From contig CM077025.1 in assembly GCA_039090855.1 (NCBI GenBank), positions 94,096,489-94,160,488 on the forward strand: DNA of 64,000 nucleotides. Direction: 5' to 3'. Positions 11,031 to 20,224 of this stretch are shown here, in pieces. A program made the position numbers and the translations under genes. The notes beneath the pieces are model-generated. The model had not been told where the DNA came from. It saw only the letters and a list, made by a program, of their open reading frames with translations, and did not search any database. Source of the DNA: Macrothele yani (taxonomy: Eukaryota; Arthropoda; Arachnida; Araneae; Macrothelidae). How positions within the stretch are numbered: the stretch's first letter is position 1; each line of letters begins with the position of its first letter.

Positions 11031-11215
11031 CTCGTACTGTGTGGTGTAACAAATAGACTACTCGAATGGTAATCGGGAGATGCGGGTTCGATTCCCGCTC
11101 CAGCGAGATGCAATTTTCAAGTTTTCTGATGTGATTGATATTCCGTGAAGAACAGTAAACACAGTTAATTCAGAGATTTCTGATTGCTGTATTAATTATC
11201 ATGATCTGTGAAAGA
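11031..11215 (+). mobile_element. tRNA-derived SINE (family 2), copy C
   Basis: The tRNA-like head is 11031-11106, with A-box region TGTGGTGTAACAAATAGAC and a perfect B-box GGGTTCGATTCCC (11083-11096). The family 2 body follows (TTTTCAAGTTTTCTGATGTG). The cloverleaf is not convincing enough for a functional tRNA, and the attached body marks it as a SINE. Confidence 0.75.
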
Positions 11216-12059
11216 GATTCAAAACGAAATAATAACAGTTATAAAAAGAGCGGCAGAAATGCCCATTATATTCTTTGATTAAACATTTCTAGTAAATGTT
11301 ATAAATCCAATTGTCCCCGTACCTGTAATTACTGTATTTCAATTATCACTGTATCTGTAAATTATCCTGCATCTCAAATTTAGGGTGTAAACAAGGATTT
11401 TTTATTCTCAATACATGAAGTAATGACTTCTTATTCGGAATTTTGTTCTTATACTCGCATTATTATATTAACTTTTCACTGAAGCAGTCGCAACATCTGT
11501 GTTAACATGTTATTAAACAAATTAAAAGTGAATAAAAACGAGTTAAATGTGAAATTTTTGCGTTTCTTTCTTATATGAATACATTCAGTACTTTTTAAAA
11601 TACTGAGGCAAACTCAAGATCTCATAATAACAATATAAAATAGTATAACTACAATAGCAATCAAAATATTTTGGCGTGGAATAGAAATAAAAGTTTCCGA
11701 GATTTTGCACATCAACCTGATGTTTTTTTCAAGGAAGGTAGACAGCAAAGCTTGGAAACTTTGATTTCTATTCTGCGCCAAGAAATTCGAGTCATAAGTA
11801 TAGTTATACTATTTTGAATATAGTTTATGCTCAGTTCCTGTTTATTAAAAATATGAAATTGCATCTAATTTCTGTTCATCGCGTACAGTGGGATTTGTTT
11901 CAAAGATTTTTGTTTCTGCTTTTATTCATAATTACAAAGAATTTAGATAATATATTTTCCCCGTTTTTCTTTTTAACGGTGTTGCTGTATAAAATCCACT
12001 GACACTTTACGTCTTCGTCTTCGTGCACTTTAGGAATAGTCGGTTCACCTAGACATCTA
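11216..12059. other. AT-rich spacer, nothing recognised
   Basis: Two similar stretches at 11640-11710 and 11745-11820 are roughly inverted (CAAAATATTTTGGCG... and ...CGCCAAGAAATTCG), flanking a loop with AAACTTTGATTTCTATT on one side. This may be a small decayed foldback. No coding signal is seen. Confidence 0.4.
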
Positions 12060-12650
12060 AAGATCAATATCTTATCTAAGATCAAATAGATCTATCAATA
12101 TCTTAAATCAAATAGATCTATCAATATCTTAAATCAAATAGATCTATCAATATCTTAGATGAAATAGATCTGTCAAAATATTAGATGAAATAGATCCATC
12201 AATATCTTAGACCAAATAGATCTATCAAAATCTTAGATCAAATAGATCTATCAAAATCTTAGATCAAATAGATCTATCAATATCTTACATTGAATAGATT
12301 TATCAATATCTTAGATCAAATAGATCTATCAATAATTAATACACACAATTGTTCAGTTGCTGCTTTCTAACTTTGGTGAATCCCCAGTATTGTGCGGGGC
12401 TCCAAGAAGTAACCTGCCATATGGTTTGGCAGTTAGTCGTGTGTGAGTCCTGTGGTGCAGTGGTAGCATGTCCGGCGCGTAACAGGAAAACCTAGGTTCG
12501 ATTCCCGGTGGCTGCCGATGAGAATTTTTTCGTGACTCACTTATAAACGTGGAAAGAGCGATGACTTTTGTGTGATGAATTTCTATCAATATCTTAGATC
12601 AAACAGATCTATCAATATCTTAGATCAAATCAGTATCTTAGATCTAAATC
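12060..12650. repeat. 26-bp satellite, interrupted by a SINE-bearing insert
   Basis: Tandem copies of a 26-base unit (ATCTATCAATATCTTAGATC plus AAATAG) run from about 12060 to 12340 (close to 11 copies) and resume at about 12583-12650. The array is interrupted by about 240 bases (12341-12582) holding a tRNA-like SINE. Copies differ by a few substitutions. The unit contains the palindrome TAGATCTA. Confidence 0.9.
12341..12582 (+). mobile_element. tRNA-derived SINE (family 3) inserted in the satellite
   Basis: The promoter part is 12448-12515: A-box TGGTGCAGTGGTAGCA and a perfect B-box GGTTCGATTCCCGG (about 12495-12508). The acceptor-like ends do not close into a proper tRNA. It sits between two parts of the 26-bp array, so it inserted after the array formed. 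Confidence 0.65.
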
Positions 12651-12659
12651 GAATTATTC

Positions 12660-13045
12660 CGTAGAGTCGAAACACTATGGCCACCTGCCTAATATGGTGT
12701 TGGTCATTCAACGAGCCTCCGAAACAGCTCTTACCCGGAATGACATGGGAGCAACAAGAGTTCTGTTGTCTTGTATCTCGTACCAACACATTACCTGTAG
12801 ATCACTTTACTCTTATGTGTTGCGTGGTTGAGCCGCCGTAGATCGGATTTGCTGTTCCAAATCAAACTATCGATGCCTAACTGCATTGCTATCTGGGGAA
12901 TTTGGAGACTACGGCAATACCTGGAACTTTTCCTCATGTTCCGGGAAACACTCTCAAACAATCCGGGCAATATGGCAGGGCCGCAGACACATGGAGGGTT
13001 TGGAGGTCGATTGCCCTCCCAGAATGGTCATTCTACGGGCCTAAA
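12660..13045 (-). mobile_element. Tc1-like transposase C-terminal relic
   Basis: The plus strand reads GGCCACCTGCCTAATATGG, then ATCTGGGGAATTTGGAGACT and GGAACTTTTCCTCATGTTCC. This is the reverse complement of the 3' coding part of a widespread Tc1 family, in which the region encodes the PDLNPIEN segment and the end of the transposase. It is strongly decayed and no open frame survives. Confidence 0.6.
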
Positions 13046-13635
13046 TTCATGCTCTGGGAGATGTAAAAATAAAAAAATGTAGCTAAAAAAGAAAAGTACA
13101 CCCTTCAGTGTTTTCGTTTTAAAGACTTAATTAGTCTCGTACTGTATTTCATGCAGTTAGCCAGGGTACAGAGTAACATACAGTATGAGGTGTAAACATC
13201 TCTTATCAATGAAGGGAATTTTTCAAAAACAGGGGATGGCGGCATAGAAAACAATATATGCTGATATGCCTAACCTCCATGATTTTTCTGAACACGTTGG
13301 TATGAAGAGCTAGTTAATCATTTGTGCTCTGTTGCAGAAAATTCTATGGGCGTTTAACATTAAACGAAATTTGTCCAAGCCCTACCCCTAAAGCTTCTAA
13401 CTATTACTATGTTCAACATCCAATACTCAATCTTTCTGCATTTCTACGGAGTGTTGTGTTGTCGGCATTCGCATAACATTTACGTTTTACTTGGTATTTA
13501 CAATTTATGGTTCTTGGGTATTTACTTACTTTTTACATTTCTAATAAAATTATATCAAAAACCTGAAGTGCGATTTTTGAACGATCATACAGCTTTCCTA
13601 TAACGGCGGTGCGTGAGAAAGTAAAAACCACGTAT
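13046..13635. other. Spacer, no gene recognised
   Basis: AT-rich. The 64-codon frame at 13409-13603 is hydrophobic by composition only and has no known motif. Confidence 0.4.
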
Positions 13636-13756
13636 TATTTGAGTGGAACTCAAAGGTGCGTATTTTTGAACTCGAAGGTGCGTAAGTTTGAACTCGAAGG
13701 AGGGTTATTTTGAAATCGAAGGGGCGTAATTTTGAACTCGAAGGGGTGTAACCTTA
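13636..13756. repeat. Short minisatellite, about 28-bp unit
   Basis: Four copies of a unit like TTTGAACTCGAAGGTGCGTA with small variations. Confidence 0.7.
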
Positions 13757-13869
13757 AGTCCCGCCTTCCCAGATAAGAAAAGCTTGCTATGGTCCTGCAG
13801 TATCGTATGGCACATTATCGTTTTGAAGGAATGCCCTACTAGAGGAACATACGGTTGCCAAGAAAGGAT

Positions 13870-14620
13870 GTACCTGGTCTGCGCTGATGTTTAGGTAGCT
13901 GCTGGAGGTCGCAGTTTCCTGCACATGAATGATTGGGCTTATGGTTGCTCAGCAAAACATTAGCCAATGCATTGCATTTCTCTAGCGTCTTTTTTTCGTC
14001 CTACGGTGCACCCTGGTGACAACAATTCTCAAGGTAAATGACGAATATGTACGACGACGCCGTCTTCATAGTGCAGCAAGAAACGAGATTCCTCAGACCA
14101 CAAGACCTTCTTCCAATCATTCAAGAGCCAGCTTTGAGGCTCGCGTGTAAATTGTAGAGGCTTTCGACGGTGAACAGAGTTTAGCATGGGCAATCTTAGC
14201 ACCTTTGACTACGCAGCCCCATTTTCAGCAGTGTTCAATGTACTGTGTTTTGTGACACATTACTCCCGTCACCAGCATTCAAATTGTATTGGCGAGTTAC
14301 GCCACAGAATCCATTCTCTTGGCTCGAACCATACGGGATAGCTTTCGCTCCACTCTAGCGTCAATGATTCTTGGTCCGTCCACGCTTTGCTGGGAGTTCG
14401 TGACTCTTACCTCCTCGGACCCCTTTTGTGATGACACTAATCACGGCTAACCGTGAGAATATCACATGTTTTGTAATCTCGGAAATGTGTCTGACCAAAT
14501 TGTCAGGCCAACCTTAGTCAAGCCCGCTGTCTTTCCCATCTAAAGAACAAGAGTAACACTGATTAACAGAGCGCAGTACCAGGTGCTATTTATTCCGTTC
14601 CATGACATTCACACGTGCTG
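13870..14620 (-). pseudogene. Tc1-like transposase relic
   Basis: On the minus strand, with frameshifts, recognisable pieces run in order: a helix-turn-helix region around 14540-14440; GRPRIIDARVERKLSRMVRA (about 14400-14310); a TVHRTLLKMG segment (about 14240-14205); then DWKKVLW-SEESRFLLHY (about 14115-14060), equal to the first catalytic motif WSDESRF with Asp replaced by Glu. The DDE remainder is very degraded. Confidence 0.7.
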
Positions 14621-14689
14621 TCGTTTAACTGCAGTTGCTTTGATTTGCATAAATCGCGCTGATTAGAAAATTTTGGCTCTTTGGTGTGT

Positions 14690-15005
14690 GTTCTGAAATT
14701 CAAGATACTCACAAACATACGCCCAATAAACTATTACAAATCTTTATTTAGTATTTAGTAGGGCCACTTTTATTGCCAATGACAGCAAATATTCCACGAG
14801 TATGCTTTCGTTCGTTTCACATATATCCATTTCTGCAATAAAATATTGCGGAATTCTGACCGTATTGAGAAATGAGGGCATTTACGCTGAATATCTCTTT
14901 CCAGAGTTTACGTCAAATTTTCAATTCGACTGAGATCAGGGGATTGTAGAGACGGAGATGATCTCCCAGTGATCATCACGCTTCTTTTACACGACTCTGT
15001 TGTTG
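14690..15005 (-). mobile_element. Tc1-like 3' end relic
   Basis: Minus-strand translation around 14940-14750 gives SPDLSRIEN followed by decayed C-terminal text. This matches the third catalytic block (PDLNPIEN) of Tc1 transposases. The rest of the element is not recognisable. Confidence 0.5.
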
Positions 15006-15964
15006 TGTGTTGTAACACATGAAGATTTCATCACATGCAAAAACAAATGTATGACTCTAGGGCACACTTGGTCCGCTGTATGACTCAGATGTTAAGCCTT
15101 TTAAGTGTATAATTTTAAATATGTTGATTTAGACACTAGGTTGCCTTATCAAATGTTTTGAGCTCATTTTACTCAGTTGGAAAGATTGCCTAAATTTACA
15201 TGACCCATGCGATCTTCGTCGATAAACTTACCCATCAAAAAGTCTAGTAATCCCTGTTATAAAAGATGTTTGTTTTCAACAAAAGACGCATTTACTCCAT
15301 TCAGGTTTTTCCCGTTTTTTAGTACTTCCTATGAACTATTTCAGCCAGACCTACTGAGGAATTAAAATAGCGCTTGCAATGTAAATATTTAATGTAAAAG
15401 TAAAAGTATTGTCTTCCAGTGACATTCTTTCGATCTCAAGAGGCTTATATAAATGGCATGTTATTGTTCTCAGCAACTTATATTAACTTTGCCTTATCAT
15501 GCACCCGTGGAAAGCTTAAAAGTTAAACTGAGTGAGCTTAAGTTGGAGTCAAGGTCTTTAATTTTAATAAAGCCGTGAAAACAGTTATTACTTACTTTCA
15601 CAAAAATGCTTCTTCACTTGGTGACTTCATTAGCTGCAGAGATGAGAGAATCGAAGAGCAAAACATTTCGTAGCAGAACAAATTTTGCTCACGTTTATCA
15701 GCAGTCTTGGAAATAAAGAGACGGAATGATTAATAGCAACTTCTCATGAAGAAATTACTAAATGGGCTATGCGATGAGAAATTCTCAAGGCTAAGCATAT
15801 CAGGTAATGAAAGTGGGGCATATCTCCTAATTGATGAATAAAGAATGGCAATGAAAACATGTGACGACGAAAAGCGGTCTAGTGGATGATACACTAATAA
15901 AGTTCTATAGAACGTAATGACGGAAACAAGGAATTGAGAATTTTAATGAAGCAGAGCATACACC
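15006..15964. other. Spacer, nothing recognised
   Basis: No ORF with motifs, no tandem repeat and no RNA gene seen. Confidence 0.4.
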
Positions 15965-15999
15965 AGAAATGTTAACATGGATGGCAACAATTTATTGTG

Positions 16000-16058
16000 T
16001 TAGGAACTTGTATAGCTTCATGCCAGACGTCTCGGCATGGAGCTATACAAGTTCCTAA
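16000..16058. repeat. 59-bp near-perfect palindrome
   Basis: TTAGGAACTTGTATAGCTTC at the left is matched in reverse by GAGCTATACAAGTTCCTAA at the right, with a few mismatches near the centre. It lies at the 3' end of the Tc1-like transposase and could form a hairpin or reflect a small inverted duplication. Confidence 0.85.
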
Positions 16059-17050
16059 TGGTGTCCTGCAGTAAGCCATAAACTCAGCTTGAATCTTCTC
16101 AGGCAGTTCCTGCAGATTGTGAGGTAAGGGTGGAGTGTAGATAACGCGTCCAATAGGATCCCACACATTTTCAGTCGACGATATGTCTGGCGATGCGGCT
16201 GGCCATGGCAGAGTGTCAGTGCCTTTAAGGCAAGCTCTCGAGACAGCAGCAGTATGCGAACGAGCTTTGTCCTGTTTTGAAATCGCACCGGAGTGAGCGT
16301 TCAGTAAAGGCAGGACCACTGGTTGCAGGACCTCATTAACTTAACTTTGGGCTGTCAAAGTACCTGTAATAAACACCAAAGGTGATCAGGGATCGTAGGC
16401 ATTTGCACCCCACACCATGACACCAGGTCTTCTGGACGTGTGCCGCTCGACAGCGAGCCGTTCATTTTGGCGCTGACCACGGTGCTTCCACACGCGTGTT
16501 CGGTGGTCGTCTCTCCCACGACAAAAGCGGGACTCGTCACTGGAGATCACTCGCTGCCATTCTGTGTGGCTCCATGACAGTCTGGCACGACACCATTGCA
16601 GTGTTTGGTGAAGATGCACTGTTGTTAAGGGTAGTCGTCGTAACGGTCTACGTGCGTGTAGTCTTAGGTCGCGCAACCGTCTGCTAATGGTGCTGACACT
16701 AATCGTACGATGCATGGAGGGAACCACTGCTCGCTGAATATCCGCAATCGTGGCTGTTGGGTCACTCCGCGCATATCGAACGACCTGTCGGTTCTCTCTC
16801 CGTGGGTCGTCTAAGTGTCCTAGATACTTCCTGTTGCTGCTGCGTTCCTTTTTCTATCCACTGCCACCAACAGCGTGCTATGGGGATATCCGCACAACCG
16901 GTACGGCGCGCAATACCGCGCGCAATACGGCGATAATCCTCCAACTGTTCGAGTTGCTTCCGAACATTTCTCCAAGGCACACTTCTCTTGCAAAGGATGC
17001 AACCAACACAACTGTACGAGTCAGAATGGCAAGCACGTGCAACGGGACGA

Positions 17051-17060
17051 CCTTATATAG
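17051..17060 (-). promoter_or_regulatory. TATA-like box of the Tc1-like element
   Basis: CTATATAAGG on the minus strand, upstream of the transposase N-terminus in a GC-richer leader. The position parallels the box at 3824-3836. Confidence 0.45.
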
Positions 17061-17463
17061 CCGGTCAGGCACAGCCTTGCGATCCCTCCTTGCGTGCGTC
17101 ACATGCGCGGCAGAGCGTGATACTTGAATCATTTACATGCCTCACGATCTCAAACCAACCTACCAAGTTTCATTCCTGTCGGTTGCTCCCTTCTGCACTA
17201 TAAAAAATAAGTGGTGTTAATTAACGGAAATTTTCTGAAAATAACGTGCAGCAAAGTTGCAGGTAGGTATCCGTGTTTTTCAGAAGTTTCCGTTTGTAAA
17301 AGTGTACATTTATTTTAACTTCCGTATTTTCACAGATATTTTCGAAGACAGAAATTCCGTTCATTTCAGAAAAGTCCATTTCTGGTTTTTCCGTATTTCA
17401 ACTGAAATTCCGCAAAATCATCGGCTCTGTACAGTACTCACATCCCAGATAATCCTTCCGGTG

Positions 17464-17681
17464 GCCGCCCCGGTGGCGCAGTGGTCTAAGGCGCTGGCCT
17501 CTGATCATTCGTCCGTAAGGGGTCCAGGTTCGAATCCCGGTCAGGCATGGATGTTGTGTTTGTCTTACGGCACTGGCTCTCTCCCTTCCCTGGAATCAGT
17601 GACCCTAAATTAGGGACGGGAGACCGCTTATAGCCCATTGAGTTGCTCGCGGTGGTCGTTAAACCTCCAATCAAAAAAATA
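17464..17681 (+). mobile_element. tRNA-derived SINE (family 1), well preserved
   Basis: A-box GGTGGCGCAGTGGTCTAAGG and a perfect B-box GGTTCGAATCCCGG (about 17527-17540) form the pol III promoter. The body has TGTTGTGTTTGTCTTACGG, CCCTTCCCTGGAATCAGTG, GAGTTGCTCGCGGTGGTCGT and an A-rich tail. AATCCTTCCGGTG (17451-17463) and AATTCTTACGGTG (17682-17694) flank it as a probable target duplication (11 of 13 identical). Confidence 0.88.
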
Positions 17682-17690
17682 AATTCTTAC

Positions 17691-17795
17691 GGTGAGGTCA
17701 GATTCGAACACCCAACGATTTAGCGCTGCGAACAGGTGACTTGCGCCTTAACCAACTGAACCACAAACGCTCGGCGATCTGACTCACGTACATCG
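17691..17795 (-). mobile_element. tRNA-like SINE head (family 4)
   Basis: On the minus strand GTGGTTCAGTTGGTTAAGGCG resembles an A-box region and GGGTGTTCGAATCTGACC a B-box. It could be a tRNA pseudogene. The missing clear acceptor stem and its place beside another SINE favour a SINE head. Confidence 0.55.
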
Positions 17796-17799
17796 CAAA

Positions 17800-18360
17800 A
17801 CGAATACCGCGACAAAGAAATTTTATTTTTTATCAATGAGAGTGATTTAGTAATTTTATTTTCTGTTGTAGCTTATTATTTTTCTGAATAGGTTTGTAAT
17901 TTTTTTCCCTATAGTAGGACTTTTCAAAAATTAAGCATTTTTCATCGTGGTTTTTCGAAGCAACAAAATGTTTTGCAACCTGATTTTTTTAAACTGACAA
18001 TGCCTTTCATTTATCTTTAAAAAAGGTGAAATGTACTTTTTATAGTATTATTTAACACAAAAAAATACTAAATATAAAATTTACTCCTGATAGCTATAAT
18101 AGCTTTTGTCTTAAGTTGTCCAAAGACTGATACACAGACATCGTATAATCATCGGTACAATAAGTACCCGGTTTCTTGCAGCAATACATTATATAATAAA
18201 TAGCTGGTGCACCAAATAGGGGAAAGGAGAAGGAATATCCTGTGCCACAAAATACAAAAAAAAATCTATACGATATGTTATCCACAATATCCGATCTCGC
18301 TACGGAATTTCAAAATTCGACAGACGATTGAAATTTGAAAGTTAATCAAACCTCAAGTAT
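17800..18360. other. Interior of the CACTA-like element, no gene
   Basis: AT-rich. The short minus frame at 18094-18285 has no known motif. Confidence 0.35.
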
Positions 18361-18739
18361 TTCCACGAATCACTACTATTAGCGGAAATTTCTCGTCATA
18401 CGGATATGGAAAAAATGAGAACGGAGAATTTACGTTAATATACGAAAGGAACTGCGGAAAGGTTTCTGAAAATTCGAAATTTTCCGTTAACACATCTCTA
18501 AAACGGTGTTTTATCGTCAATGTAAGAAAGAAACTGCGGAAAGGTTCCTGAAAATACAGAATTTTCCAGTGGCACGAAACGTCCGTTAAATTCAGGTTTT
18601 TTTCCGTCATATCACGGAAAAGGTGGCATCAGAAACATGCTTCGTTAATTCACGAAAAAAATAACGGAAACTTGTCAGTGAATTTCAGAATTTTTTTATA
18701 GTGTGGGTGCAACTATTTTTTTTTTTTTTTTTTTTTTAT

Positions 18740-19945
18740 GATGAGTGTATATTTTCGATGTATATGCAGCAAAATCTGTGCTTTTGGACACTCGATTGAA
18801 AACATTCTTGCGCAGATCGATACCACGTACTCCAATAATGCTTTTGAGAATATTTTCTGCTTAAAATAGTGCACAATATTTCCTCCAGGCGGCGTAGATG
18901 CATACCTTATTTTTGTTAATATCTCTGCTTTTCATAGTCCGATTTGAAAAATTCTTTCTTTATCGGAGAAAGTTACTGGTACGGAATGTTTCTCAGATAA
19001 TTTAAAAATGTTTAACGCACAAGTGGGCCCTGTGCGTTCACTTTTCCGTTTACAGCATGTTTACAGCAATATCTGCTGAACGAAAAACCCGATCGAAAAA
19101 AAGAACATTCTGTCAGATACTACTACCTATGAAAACAGTTTGTGTATTTCCTTCCCAAAATAATGCACAATTTCCTCACTAAGGGGCGCAAATGCGTAAT
19201 CTAGTTTTCTTAAAATATCCGCTTCTAAATGTCCGATTTAAAAAAAAATTAACACCGGACACCATTTACCTATTGGAATTCGTTTCCATTCGAGGTGCTT
19301 TTTGTGATTCACAGTTCCATCATCCGTTGGTGTGTCTGTACTTTTGTTTGCAGCTGAGTCTCCGCTTTAAAAAGTCGACTGAGAAACTTTTTGACTGTAT
19401 GTCACACTCTGCAAAAAAAGATGGGGGAACATTATGCTCTTTCAATAATGCACAGCTTTCCCGTTAGAGGGTGCAGTGATCAAAGTCTTTTTTTTGCCAT
19501 TTATGTTTCCGAGAGAAGCATTTGAAAAGCTTTTTTTTTTTTTTTTTTTTTTCCCCTTCGCATAGCTTTTGCCATAAAGAATGCTTTTCAGGTTGCTTCA
19601 ACTTTACCATTATGCAAAATATTTCCGCTAGCAGGCATAGAATTACATCATGTGTCCAATATTTCTGTTTTAACTGTTCGATTTGAAAATCTGTTTGTCT
19701 CTGATACCTTCCTTTTGCTGTGAGTAACTTTTTTGTGTTCCATTTTTTAATTTTCGTAACATACTTTTTAACCGCTGGTGGAAGTAAGCAGCTGTTTTTA
19801 TTTCTGAATGTTTTATCGATTTCAGAAATACAGTTGACTTTTTTGTAACTGGTTCCATTGACCAACTTTGATAAATTTTTATTCTTGTCGGAAAGAATTA
19901 AAAAAGACGTGGTGATTGCAACCGAAAATTCGATGTCATCTTTCT
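18740..19945 (+). mobile_element. Helitron-like non-autonomous repeat, 5'-truncated copy 3
   Basis: Shares with the copies at 34076-35900 and 44349-45903 the recurring phrases TCCGATTTGAAAAATTCTTTC, CAATATCTCTGCTTTT and AGGGGCGCAAATGCG, spaced about 150 bases apart. It also has the terminal phrase ACCGAAAATTCGATGTCAT, whose CGAAAATTCG core is a small hairpin. It lacks the palindromic start of the other copies. T-runs occur at 18716-18738 and 19530-19552. Confidence 0.7.
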
Positions 19946-19954
19946 TATTTTTCT

Positions 19955-20165
19955 TGGGAAAAGGTGTTTAACGATCAAGCGGAGCAGCATTTCCGGTACG
20001 GAGTCTATAATGAGTTTCTAGTTCCGTATTTAGCGCCACTAGTTCCAGGGAAGGGAGAGAACCAGCGTTCTATGGCAAGTGCACCATCCGTGTCTCAAGA
20101 CCCGACACATCTCTGAGAAATAGTCTGAAACCGGCGATTCAGACCCCTTGGTCACTTCGTCTCTA
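19955..20165 (-). mobile_element. Degenerate SINE (family 1-like)
   Basis: The plus strand reads GTTTAACGATCAAGCGGAGC and CACTAGTTCCAGGGAAGGGA, the reverse complement of the family 1 body. The tRNA-like head region (about 20075-20160) is heavily changed. Confidence 0.55.
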
Positions 20166-20224
20166 ATATTCATTTAGAACACATTTGAATGAAAAGACAA
20201 ACGCACGCCTGCTTTTAAGAATTT

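Larger units (their letters stand above)
15965..17195 (-). pseudogene. Tc1-like transposase, broken in several frames
   Basis: The N-terminus lies around 16990-16780 (ALEKCSEATRTVGG and IARCWWQWIEKGTQQQ: helix-turn-helix). It continues in 16386-16727 with TISRRLRDLRLHARRPLRRLPL and the first catalytic motif VISSDESRF. Frame 15972-16319 has the second motif KQDKARSHTAA with Asp kept, and SPDISSTENVWDPIG with the third Asp/Glu region kept. All three acidic residues are still visible, but the frame is broken at least twice. An upstream TATA box at 17051-17060 supports the 5' boundary near 17190. At 16000-16058 the last codons are folded into a palindrome. Confidence 0.85.
17196..18703. mobile_element. 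CACTA/Chapaev-like non-autonomous element
   Basis: The left end CACTATAAAAAATAAG (17196) and the right end read in reverse, CACTATAAAAAAATTCTG (18703), start identically. Next to both ends are repeated words built on CGGAAA/TTTCCG and TTAACGGAA (17220-17430 and 18370-18680), as expected for subterminal transposase binding sites. There is no transposase frame inside. The middle holds a family 1 SINE and a tRNA-like insertion. A target duplication is not clear, so the superfamily call is tentative. Confidence 0.5.

Noticed and set aside
11031..11106. Functional tRNA gene
   Set aside because: A good B-box is present but the arms do not form a convincing cloverleaf and a SINE body follows; the same applies to the heads at 12448, 17464, 22266 and 26003.
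16750..17203. Plus-strand frames of up to 125 codons
   Set aside because: Antisense of the transposase N-terminus; open only because this stretch is GC-rich.
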